Positions 13,236-25,600 of a stretch of 64,000 bases of DNA are shown one piece after another; the first letter of the stretch is position 1; every line of letters starts with the position of its first letter. The notes under the pieces are model-generated. The model was given only the letters and a program-made list of their open reading frames with translations. It was not told where the DNA came from and searched no databases. Position numbers and translations under genes: made by a program. Origin of the DNA: Stichopus chloronotus (lineage: Eukaryota; Echinodermata; Holothuroidea; Aspidochirotida; Stichopodidae); the NCBI GenBank assembly GCA_021234535.1, contig CM037829.1, forward strand, positions 34,347,976 to 34,411,975, written 5' to 3'.

Positions 13236-16200
13236 CTACCATTTTACTAGCATTACACCACCAACTGAATGTGACTTTGAGTTGCAACGGTACTTGCCGT
13301 CAATAGTTGTTTAGAACAAATTTGTGGCATTATTAAAAGCAGAAAGGAAAAAATCAAAGTGCTTTTGAAGATCAACCAAATTTTAATTTTTTACTTGCAC
13401 AATTCGATTTTCTGCAAAAAAAGGAACCAGTCGAATGTAAATTATACTGATTTGACGACTGGCTGGGCAGCATGCATGATAAGACCAACAGAGGGAGTAT
13501 GTATACAAGAGGGAGTGGTTCTGGTATCTTTGATTAATAGTGAGCTCAAGCAAGCTCAAGCATAAAACAAGAGATAAAGAAAGAAACTTAAGTGTGAGAC
13601 AAGAGATCAAGAGACAAGAAGGAGCGCAAATCTGATTGAACCTCTCTAATGATAATGCATGTATGTAAAATGTTAAAACAAGTATGAGATCTGTGCTATT
13701 AATATATATTGAAATATTGCTCATGGATTTTCCAAAGTTATAAAATATTGGCGCGATAATGACTTTTGACCTCTATAAAATGCAAGCAGGCTTGTTTTAC
13801 TCGATGTGGCCCACATGCCAACTAATGATACAATCACTTCCAAGATTCTTTCAGTGAGATCACGAGGATTTTGTAATTTGATCCCTGGTGACCTCAAATG
13901 TCCTACTACTGCTAACCAAAATCAATCAACTTCATCCTTGTACTTGTAATTCAATGTGCCTCTGTCTTAGATATGAACACAAAGGATCCAGGCAGCAGAG
14001 CGAAGATTTTTTTTAAATCCCCATCATCGTGCCGTCTGGACTGTAGACCATTTCGTTGTACAGGACTCGCATCACAGTGACTGCGTTTTTGTCTGACCAC
14101 GATAATGAAATTAAACGACTCTTGGGACGCATTGTTTACATTTGCCACTTCACATTAGATGACTCATTCTTTCGAAGCAGCACATTCTCGTTTAATTTGT
14201 AGACAGCTCCTCACATTGACGTCACAGACAACCTACGATAGCTCGTCCACTACTGGAGTTTCAGCGATTTTCAAATGAGACATAAAGCAAACACTTCAGA
14301 GGCAGTTGTCTTCAATTTGGTCTCTCAGGTATTTACCACCAGAGGGATTGAAATGACATTGAACGACAAAATGAACGGCAAACTGAGTGAATCAGAAATG
14401 TCAAAAATTATGTTCCGATCAACGTAGATTAAGACCACTCTCTGAAATACGTTGAATGTTAGAGATATGGTCTTTCTGATAAAAGCAATTTTAGTTATGT
14501 CATTTGGTGAAAATATTCTGAGGGAACCTGGCAACAGAAAAGAAACAACATCACAGAAGTCAACCTAATATCATCTTCTCATGTTCACCTAGTCCGCGAA
14601 GAATTTCCATAATGTGCTGAAATCATGTCTCGAGAAAATCCTTTTCTGCATGATAGAACATGAGGTGATATCGGGTCATACCATCATGGTTAGGGTTTGC
14701 TCCTTCGATGAAACCTCATCATGCATGATATCCTGTGAGGATTGGCTGTTGTGTTTCTTTATCACATACATCCTACTTATCCTTTGTGGATATTAAATTG
14801 CAGCTTCAATAAAGCTTTCAATTTGATTATACATTACATCTCTAGCTACTGTGAGTGTCCAGTACAGAGAAAGAAGAGAGAAGGACATATGGCATTAGCT
14901 ATTATTTCGCGATTATTCTGTGAAGTCGAGAAGAATAGTGAGGGGGCTTCAGCTGTGAGACAGAGGGCAAACTTTAAAACTTATTATGAAAAGGAAATTG
15001 CTAGCTTAGTTTTCATGGTATTTATCAAGTAGGTTTCACATTTTGTGCATAGGGAAACACTTGAATTAGTTCTTGATCTAAACTTATTTCCTGTTGTACT
15101 GCAATGTTAAACTGCCAAAGTCACAAGACCTGAAAGAGCCACATATAGTCATGGGTTTGAGCAAAACCAAGCAACAGGTTTGAAGTCTCACTATGGAATG
15201 TGTTTTATGTTTCTGTGAGTCTAAACATATCCAATCGAGTTATTCCTTCAGAGAATAGATTTTGCAGAGATTTTATTCTAGCCTCTATCCCTTCTATGGC
15301 ACGGGGCCTAGAACAATCTGAGAGTGACACACACATCACTGTACACCAAACACACAAATCACTGTAGTACAACCCCTGTGCCGCTTAATGTGTTAGCAGT
15401 CTTAGTGATTATTCAATGTCATCTCCATCCGTTTCTTTGCTCCATAACTACAACTCAAACCGAACCTTAATTCACATCTAACTGCAATTGTGGCTGCAGA
15501 TAAGATTTTATGTGTATCAACTGTATTTTGATGACTGGTGGCTTATAACACTAGGCATGGGAGAACACTTTCTATATCTTTGGTGGGCTAAAACCGTCTC
15601 ACTTAAAAAATATATTCTCAAAAAAGAAATGTTTATATGTTTGATTTGAGTAGCAAGATCCATTCATGCACCATGCCTGGAATCACAATCACTGTACTTT
15701 TTTGTGTCTTTCAGTACTTTCCCACACAGGCTTACAGTGTTAATGTTTTCAAATATCTTCAGTCAAGCTATACGAGTGTTCTGCAGGGAGTTTTTGCAGT
15801 GGTCTGCCCCTGAGTCAAAATTGCCCCCTCTTAAATTGTGACTGCCCCCTAACAAATCCCCACCTATTAAAAAGCACCTCTTGGTTGAAAAAATGAAGTT
15901 GACAAAATGTTTCCAACCAGAGCAGGAAATCGTCTCCATTTGGCATATTTTTTTATCCTTTAGCAGATGCCAACTATCAAAAGCTTCTGGAGGTGAGGTT
16001 TAGCACCCTCCACTAAGACCTGTTGACCACGTATGCACTCTCCATCATTGCTGTCCCCCTCTTAAATGCAATCTGTGGAGAACTCTGTATATGTATGTAT
16101 TTGAGTGTGTGTGTATGTTTTGCAAATGAACAAATGCATTATGTAACAAAAAAAAAAATAACAATGACATGAAGAATGTTTACATGTTGATTAACATTTC

Positions 16201-16696
16201 TTGGTTGTGATGTAAAATGGAAAAAACAAATGAGCCCTAATCTGCCAAAATAATCCAGAACCTGGACCATTTGATTTCAGTCAAATTGAAGTATCTTTCG
16301 AAGAAAAGAGGTTCATTTGGGAGCGAAATATCACTCATCGAGGTAAATTTTATTCAACGTGATACTTGACTCTACGAATCACAAGATTGGGTAATATCAC
16401 CCTGTTTGCTCTTCCAGATTGTTTTTACAATGCTCAGCAAGAGACTCAGCTCACCATCCTGACTTAAAAAAAAAAATTAATGAAAAGTATATTTGTAAAG
16501 ATGTCATAAGCCCATCATGGTGTTATGCCCAGCAGACCATGCTCTGCCAAATACAAAGAGGTAACTGCACAGAAATGGACAAACACGTCCTAAAACACCA
16601 CGGAATACAAAGTGATACCGACGATTTGTGGGCCTCTTTCTAACACTTCAGGCTGTCCAATTCACGGATGTAATAAGTCTAACAGACTGGACTCAC
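13236..16696. other. No gene recognised downstream of the last visible TRAF7 exon
   Basis: I looked on the minus strand for the rest of the TRAF7 coiled coil and for WD40 exons (Gly-His and Trp-Asp pairs after AG acceptors) and found none. Frames of 60-113 residues here have no recognisable domain. A DR1-like motif occurs near 13757. Confidence 0.5.
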
Positions 16697-19600
16697 CGAG
16701 TTTTCTCTCCATGGACTTTTCTAAAGAGTCGACCCTCTCCGACATTTTGCCGAGCATGGACCTCAGGAAACCGATTTCGTCGTCCTTTTTGCTGACTGTG
16801 AGCTGTAGGTGGTGGATTCTGTCCTCTGCAGACTGCAAGAACTCTTTGATCCCCTCGTAAGCACACGACCCAGAAGTGAGATGATCTGAGACCTTGAGAT
16901 GGAAAAAAAGTTCAGAATAAAAATGCCGTAGAATGCCTGACAACATACTCACGAATTTTGGTGATCACTAGAGATTTAACTGCAATTTCTATACTTTGAG
17001 GATTCCAAAGTTCAAATGGGTCAGGAAGTGTTTGAATAACAAATCTAAAGTGGCGGTAGTAATGAATGAGTTTTTTAGAATTCGAATCCACTCAATTTCC
17101 TGTCACTCCGACTTATTTCTCGGAATTACGAGATGGGAATATTATGCAATACTGCAAACTCACTTCAGTCTTACAATGATGCGAATACTATCACTATATC
17201 ACCAAAAGTCTTCCTCTTAGGATAAGGTTAATGAACAACGTGACTGAAGTTGATTCTGAAGTGTGTCGAACAGGTCTGTATTGCCCCCAGTCACTTCAAG
17301 ACTTCCTGTTGATTCAGTGTATCATGAGCTGTGATGTTTATTAACTGTGTCTTTGATTCATTTGACGATTGGTTATGTTTCCACGGTAACAGTTTCCATT
17401 ATCATTCACTCCCAATGCCATCTACTCAGTCCTACGCAAAACTCGTAAATTAGGTTCTAACATATCAGAAAGGAATTGGCATTCATTTCATCTTAACACG
17501 ACATGCATAAAATGATTTAAACATAAAAAGCACAAAAAAAATAAGACAAAATGAACAGAGTTAGATTACATAAAGAAGACGGATAAAATTGATTATTTGC
17601 TCCAAAATTCATGGGTAAGGTGAAGAATGGTCACGGCAAGAAAGAATGCCTGTATCTCTCTTTCAAGCATCTCATGACAAATAGGTCTGTCTGTCCCAAG
17701 TGATGCCCCATAGAAAGATCTGACTACATGACAGTCTTTGTAATATTTCTTTTTGCTACGTCTGTATATAGGCTCTGCAGTGACGTCAGGTTCCCCATGG
17801 AAACGCCTTATTGGAGGGAAAACAAGTACGGTGATGTACTGCTGATTACCAACGCATCTACTTCTTTCTTCATTTGCAGGAAATATGTGGACTTTTAGCC
17901 TGGGTTTCTTCCCCCTCTGATTTGTAAATACTACAGCCACACACTTTAGGACCATTTCCCTTCTATGACCGGCTATACAACAAAAACATGAAAATATCGT
18001 AACAACCACCACGCAGTATTACTGAAACAGAACGGCAACTAATTACACAAAAAACTCATTCCCTCCAGTATGGAAGTGTTGCAACAGTTGCTAAGGATGA
18101 CATCGCATGCAAAACCCCTATACAACCATAGGCAGCCAAAGAGATGTGCCAAGAGTTGTGTCGAGAGAGATAAGCACATAGCAACGAATGTCATACGCAG
18201 CTTCTTTCGGCATCACATGGGCAGCACAGTCCCAACCCTGTGATGAACCTTATGTAAAGCCAACACTGTGATGCCAAGACTGAGTTACTTTAAAAAGGAA
18301 GAGGTAGTAGTGTTGTATAGAGATGGTCATTCTACCCCACCGTACGCAAAAGGTCGTACAAAGTTCAGTCTTCCGGTGTTTACCCCAGGTTTGTTTAACT
18401 TTTTCTTTATTTCGCTCAGACAGTCAGATTAGACAATAAAATACATTAAAAATAGTAAACTTAGACCCTGTTCTCAGAAAGGTTGCGCAATCCTTTCGTG
18501 ATTGGGTAGATCACGGATGGCAACCGCCTCACTCAATTACGTAGGTCAACCATTTGACCTGTGATTGGCCAGTGTCAGCAGTCTATCCCATGATCCTTAG
18601 TGTTCGGCGTGGGTTAATCCATCGAACTCGCCACGCCGCTGACACTGGCTCTCTGGACATAACACCGTAAACTTTGTTTCTGTCAGTACACTATGTAGGC
18701 CTCCGTTATCTCTCCGTTCTTCAGCTCTTCTTGTCATCGTCATGTAACTTAACTGTATACGTTTTCCTCTCGGTCTGAATCATCATCGTCAATTTAATTC
18801 TCGTTTTAATTCACGTGCCAGTCGAATCAGAATAAAATGGAACTTTAATCGCTAATTATCTCTTTCTGGATTTTCCCATTCTGACGTCTCTCTCGTCGCA
18901 CTAACTTCCGTCGCTGGGGCAGTCATATCACAACTGTGAACCCCTAAAACCCCCCATATTCTACATAGTGGTCGGTATATTCTACAGGGTGGTCTGTGAA
19001 AAATCAACAACATGACCATCTGGATCGTCTACCTTGGATGTGGTCACCTTGGATGACCTGGTTTTGGATGGTCCGAAAGTGGTCTTGCAGTGGACTTGGG
19101 CCTGTGATTTCACAGACGCCGGAATCCAGTGGTCACCGCCTAGCGTACCGTTAGAAACCAGCGCCTATTCATCGGTGTGCGTGCCAGCTCCTACAGCTAC
19201 TTAGTTTGTAACATCGCTACCCGTACCTAGGCTAGACAGAACAACGCGCCACTAAACTCAGGGTAGCCAACGCTACCGATGCTTCTCAAACACCATTCAC
19301 GCATCCAGACGCCGGAAAAACCACCACCGATGACAGCGAGAGACAAACCAATTACAAAATTAAGGGTGAGTAAAAGCTCTTCCTCCCGATCCCCACCCCC
19401 TCCCCGAGTCAGAGACGTTACATCTGTGTGTTTTTCTTTTTTTTCTCATGTAACAGTGTAAATTGCGTAAAATAATTTAGCGTAACTGGTACATTTTGGC
19501 TTCGTATATGTAACCACCTGTGGTGTAACTAACGGCAATATCACAAATAGGCTAGGCCTTCGATGTACGTGAGCGAAAGGAAAAAAAAAAACATGTCAAA

Positions 19601-22600
19601 AACCCCCTATTTGTTTATCATAGCGCAGTAGTAGTTTGTAGCAGTGTAACCTCGTGTCATTGCCGTGACAGTTCACACTTTCACGAGATGCCAAACGTTT
19701 TCGTCATTATTTTGTCACTTGTAAACAATGACGTCATCGAAGGGAAAGTCCCTCATATCATAACGTAGAACTTCAATGTTAACGTTAGGCTTAGGCCTTC
19801 ACAATGTCAGATATTAGTTGTTACATTGATGCCATGTAGCGAAATGAGCGTGCCTTGTGAATTTTTTTTTTCTTCTTTTCCAACAATGTATAGTCACGTG
19901 TCTTCTTTTCACGATACCAATGATGATATTTAATTATACCTTTTTCAATGATAACGTTAAAGACGTGTACTGACAATTTTTAACGATAATGACGATAATG
20001 ACAGAGTGTAACGTTACTTCAAATTTTGTTATCGAGTCTCGATTGAGCCTATCCTAGACATTGGTTTTTAACTGTTTGCTATATCTATGGTATAGAGGTA
20101 AATTATACACCTGCTAGGTTATATTGTTGTTTATACTTTCCTTGTATGGATTGTTTTTCCTACTGTTGTCATAGCAACTGTCTCAGTTACATGTCAGTGA
20201 GGTTTAAAATGGGTTGAACCTTATGCATGTCTATTACAATTTCTGGTGTGCGGAATGATTTTTGACTCATGACGAGAAATGAGGTACTTTCTTTAGAAAA
20301 GGGTACACAATTTTTTTTTTTTTTTTTGACCAAACATCACTGTATTGTGTATACGATTCATGAATTTATGGTAATCGAGAAGTATTTGTTCATTGTTTTC
20401 CTGGATCCATCTGAGTATGTATTTACAGGTATCACTTATCCCTTTGCCTACATTTTGTGAGTGTGTGCACTTACAACGTAGCAGTTAATTTTTTCTTATT
20501 CCTTGGAAACTTTGATTCACATTGATTATCATTGACTGTGATGTTTCTGACTTTCCCATCCACTGTCCCGCCTCTCCCAATGTGTACAGATCATTTACTG
20601 TACAAGAGCCCTTACTTACATGGTGTATTACTATCATATTTCATATACACTATTTCATATTGCATTCACAATTTCCTATTGTTATGGTCGCTACATATTT
20701 TAATGAATGTTGACATGAACCTCATATTTTAGTAAAATTTTGGTTACTGCGTAACAAAATTTTAGAGGGGAAAAGGGATGTTGTATAGAGATGGTCATTC
20801 TACCCCACCGTACGCAAAAGGTCGTACAAAGTTCAGTCTTCCAGTGTTTACCCCAGGTTTGTTTAACTTTTTCTTTATTTCGCTCAGACAGTCAGATTAG
20901 ACAATAAAATACATTAAAAATAGTAAACTTAGACCCTGTTCTCAAAAAGGTTGTGCAATCCTTTCGTGATTGGGTAGATCACGGATGGCAACCGCCTCAC
21001 TCAATTACGTAGGTAAACCATTTGACCTGTGATTGGCCAGTGTCAGCAGTCTATCCCATGATCCTTAGCAGTTCGGCGTGGGTTAATCCATCGAACTTGC
21101 CACGCCACTGACACTGGCTCTCTGGACATCACACCGTAAACTTCGTTTCTGTCTGTACACTATGTAGGCCTCCGTTATCTCTCCGTTCTTCAGCTCTTCT
21201 TGTCATCGTCATGTAACTTAACTGTATACGTTTTCCTCTCGGTCTGAATCACCATCGTCAATTTAATTCTCGTTTTAATTCACGTGCCAGTCAAATCAGA
21301 ATAAAATGGAACTTTAATCGCTAATTATCTCTTTCTGGATTTTCCCGTTCTGACGTCTCTCTTGTCGCGTTAACATCCGTCGCTGGGGCAGTCATATCAC
21401 GACTGTGAACCCCTAAAACCCCCCATATTCTACAGTATGTATGGCTGCTGACAAATGTCACATTTCGTGACTGTGAATTGAGAAGTGGATTAGCCTTCAG
21501 ATGAGCGATGCACACTTATCTTGATTATCACTGCTTCTGTTGATGTGGAAAAGTTTATTGCAAAAATCAGCTAACTTCTGTTGGTTCCGTTCACTGTTTC
21601 TGGTCACATGAAGCATTTGTTATGAAAGGAATTTTGTTTCCAACAACACGAAAAATTCATAATCTTGGGCAAGATGTTGCCAGTAATATCAACTAGCACT
21701 CCTTCAAACCTGTGTCAAACTAGGTGACACAAACACTGTAACACAGTGAGCATACGGATGCTTTGTGTCCAGAAACAACCGACACAATGTCAGGTCAACC
21801 CTCCAAAACAGAGATGCGATTTTAACTCACCTGTTCCTTAGTACCAATGAATCGACATCCGTACCTCTGGTGCTCACATTTACATAAGTTGCAGTACTTG
21901 AGATGTTCCTCTAAATTCTGGAAAAAATCAAAATAATAAAATGACTTAAAAATGGTTACACATCATCTCAATCACTATAGTGAGCTGGCTAAGGGCGACT
22001 TAACAGTTAAACTGCATATGACTGATATTTTGTCTGGTAGTATATGTAGAAAACTATGTAACATGATGCCTTGCCAAACATCAATACATCGTTGAGCACT
22101 TTTTGCTGGGTCCACCGTACGTTCTGGCCCTATCATTTGTTCGCTAATGCCACAGGATGGATATACTCATCAACACACTACATGTTGATAAGTATGTAGA
22201 TCCCAAAAGAGTTTTTGAGCTTGCTGCAGTGGTTACAATTTATCTCTGCAAGGGAAAATGTGGGTGTATTTCTTTCCGATTATAATATTGCAATGGCCCC
22301 ATTAATTTACAGAAAAGAAGCTTCGCAGTGGTTACTTGATTAGGATTTTGAGTAAGATGAAGGCTCAGAAAATGAGGGAGAGGGTTTTTGCAAGGGACTT
22401 GAGATATAGATCGAGCCTGATAAATACGATAAACAAACTGTCTTTTGCATGTATCTGCTTCAAAATAGAAGAAAAAAGGTGAGGACATAATTTACGTTAA
22501 ATATTTACACTTTATTATTTTAAGATTGTTAAGTTAAAATTTGAAAAAAAAAAAGACATTTTTGGTGAACTAAATTTCACAGTGGGATGAAAGTTATGGG

Positions 22601-25600
22601 AGATCAATTCTACAGATGACTGATTAACTAATACCAAAATTACAACATTGATGATGCCCCTTCATTATGTTATCTATTTTCAGAAACAGACAACATAACA
22701 AAACATTGAACTGTGGCCTGAAACTGTCAGCCATGAGAGTCTGGCACATTCTGTCCCTGGAAGTGCTGTTCATGGTGTATATACTTACTTAAAAGAAAAA
22801 TAGCATATTCTTCAGGTCAGCAGATGGTCACTGCAATTACTGTGGACAACATTCACTTCCCATTATGCAATTAACATGAATTTGCATTCATCCTTCCTTC
22901 AGGCTTTCTTTCCTCTAGCAGTTAGGAAGCCTTAGATAGTAAAACATAGCTTAGGAAAGAGTGTAAAAATGATGAGCACATTCTTCCTGCTTTTTATCAC
23001 TTCTATATGTTTGCATCAATAATCCAAAATTTCAATTGAGTAATATCCATATTAATTTACATCAATGAACCATTCTCAGTGAACCATTAGTGCACTTCTA
23101 TTCTAGAACTACCTGCTTTGAAGTTGCTACAGAAGGAAATAACCAGAAGCTACCATGCTGCATGTTTAATTTTTCTCTTTATTGTTTTTTGAAGTGACTA
23201 AATTTCTGCATGCCTTTTTTGGCGGGGATGCTGTTGCTAATCAAAGTTGACTACTCACCATTCTCAGGACAGGAGGACAATCTGGGTTATTTGAGCAGTT
23301 GACTAAGGCATATCCACATTGATTCTCATGTTCGCTGCGTATAAGAGGAAGTAAGATACAAAGGAACATATTATTAGAAAGCCAGAATGCACAAATGCAT
23401 TGTAGTTATGATGATTTAATTATGAGGATCTATGAATCTGATATGTGATGACTGATATGTATGTCACAACATGCAGAACTGCATACTACAGTGATGCAAC
23501 ACCTACACATTACAGGATCCTGGCTTCATCATTCCACTTACCCCTTTGCCAGGTATATCTCACATAATCTTTGGAGGTTCCTGGACAATTCCTCCCCTGA
23601 TAACTTCATCTGACAATTGTCTGAACTCTTTCCCTAATTCTAACCCATTTCCTCAAGGGATTGTCAACGGTGGGTGTAAGGGTGGAGGGGGGGTGGGAGA
23701 ATTCTCCTAGTTGAACTTCTCCAGGCTGGAAATTGTTCAGGTGGGAATTGGCCAGTGAAGTGTCAGAGGGGAATTTGGAGGGGAAAATTTTCCAGTGGAT
23801 TATCCGGGTGAGAGTGGTCCAGTCATGCCAGCAGGGTTACGCAGTCTGGGATTGGCAACAGAATGGTGACGTAATTACGTCAGATTAGTCAGATTACAGA
23901 GTACTGGTGAAGCAAAGCGATATTCACGTGACCTCACCGACCACCAAATTAACACAAACTGTAGATCAATCTCATAAAAAACTATTTTGATAGATATGCC
24001 TACTTGCTTTTTTTCTCAATTCTCTCACCTTCGATCCTTTAAGGGGAATGTGAAAGGACACCCCTCTGGATCCACTTCATACTTTTTGTCCCCTTCATGC
24101 TCCACAGGTCTGCAGCCATACCTGCAATGTATGAGGAGGTCGCCCACTTGCTCACTGACAGCAATGTTTTTTACCATGACCGCCAGCTTCAGGTTATCCA
24201 CAGGACACTTATCTGTGGGTTCAAGCAAAAATCAACATATTCATAAGTTACTACTGAGAAATCAAAACACTGACAGCAGTAAACAAACAAAATAAACAAC
24301 CAGAGAGTCGAAAGACTTTGTGATGCCTTGCCCATCTTCATGAAGGATAACCAACCTCTGGTACAAATATTGAATCAAACACTGTAAAGCCTGTGTTCAC
24401 AACTTGATTTCTAACTATGATGTCTGCTGATGTCAAGTCATCTTTGACCTCCACAGAATATGACACAATTTCTTGAAAAATGTAGACCCCACTCTTTCTT
24501 TACAAACTCATTCCCAAAAGAATTCTAAGGGATACCATGTAAACAAGGTTTTCTTAGTTTGAACTCTCATGACCCGTAATGACCTATGATCTCCACCAAA
24601 AACAACAGGGATCATCTACACACCAAGTATGAGATCAGTCAAGGTTCTGATAGTTTGACCTATGGCATCATTTAAGGCAGCCTCTGGTGGCCACAAATAA
24701 CCTTTGACCTCCCACAAACAATAGGGATCACCCATTCAGTATGATTAAGTAAGAGATCAGTCAAAGTTACCATCTTGCGATATTGTTTTGTGCAAGGTTT
24801 GGTGACCTCAAATAACCTTTGACCTCCACCAAAAACAATGGGGATCATCTACCTAGCATGACCAACCCACACAAGAAGTATGAGATCAGTCACGGTTACC
24901 CACCTTGAGATATCATGTAAACAAGGTTTTCACAGTTTGACCAATGGTGACCTCAAATTAACTTTGACCACCACCAAAAACGATAGGGATAATTTAATCA
25001 GTATGTGCAACCATGATACCAAGTATTAGATTAACCAAGGTTACCCATAATGAGATATGGTGTTCACAAGGTTTTCAAAGTTTGACTCAAATGGCCTTTG
25101 ACCTCCACCAAAACAACAGGGATCATCTACTTAGTATGACCAACCCACACACTAAGTATGAGATCAGATTACCTGTTACATTATGTGAAAGCAGATTAAT
25201 CAAGGGGAAAAATCAAACCAAATCTAGAGATTGCATTGATCTGCACTCCTGAACATTAATCAACCATCAGAAATGAACATCTTGGGAATGTACCTACCAA
25301 AATGTCTTGCTGTAGCACACTGGTTGCAATATGTATGCTGAAATGAAAGAAAATTGTAATAATACTAATTTTCACTTCTTTGACTAAGAATGAATGTTAG
25401 TGAAGTCACAGATAGATAAACATCTATTAAAATAACAAAAGCAGTATTAACAATGCTGAATGCCAACAAGTTAATACTTAAAGGGCATTTTTCTCCATCT
25501 TTGAGGTCTATTATTCAATGAACAATGCAAGTTTACCTGTTCACACATTCTAGGTCAGAGTGGATTTCGGCAGTCTATTATTGAATGAACAGCACAGGTG

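Larger units (their letters stand above)
18311..21434. mobile_element. LTR retrotransposon, non-autonomous or internally deleted
   Basis: Two direct copies of about 655 bp (18311-18965 and 20779-21434) both start TGTTGTATAG and end ATTCTACA. A purine tract AGAGGGGAAAAGGGA (20764-20778) lies immediately before the second copy, fixing the plus orientation. The flanks read GTAG before and GTAT after, compatible with a 4 bp target duplication with one change. The two LTRs differ at roughly 20 positions by eye, so insertion is fairly recent. The 1.8 kb interior holds only a 60-residue frame and no recognisable gag, protease, polymerase or integrase. The element sits in a TRAF7 intron, antisense to the gene. 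Confidence 0.9.

Noticed and set aside
23530..23870. Apparent weak foldback rich in TTCCCC/GGGGAA words
   Set aside because: Pairing between the halves is too poor by eye to call a structure; it may be simple purine/pyrimidine asymmetry.
24541..25185. Regularly spaced repeats that might suggest a CRISPR array
   Set aside because: Units are degenerate, longer than CRISPR repeats, and the setting is an animal intron.
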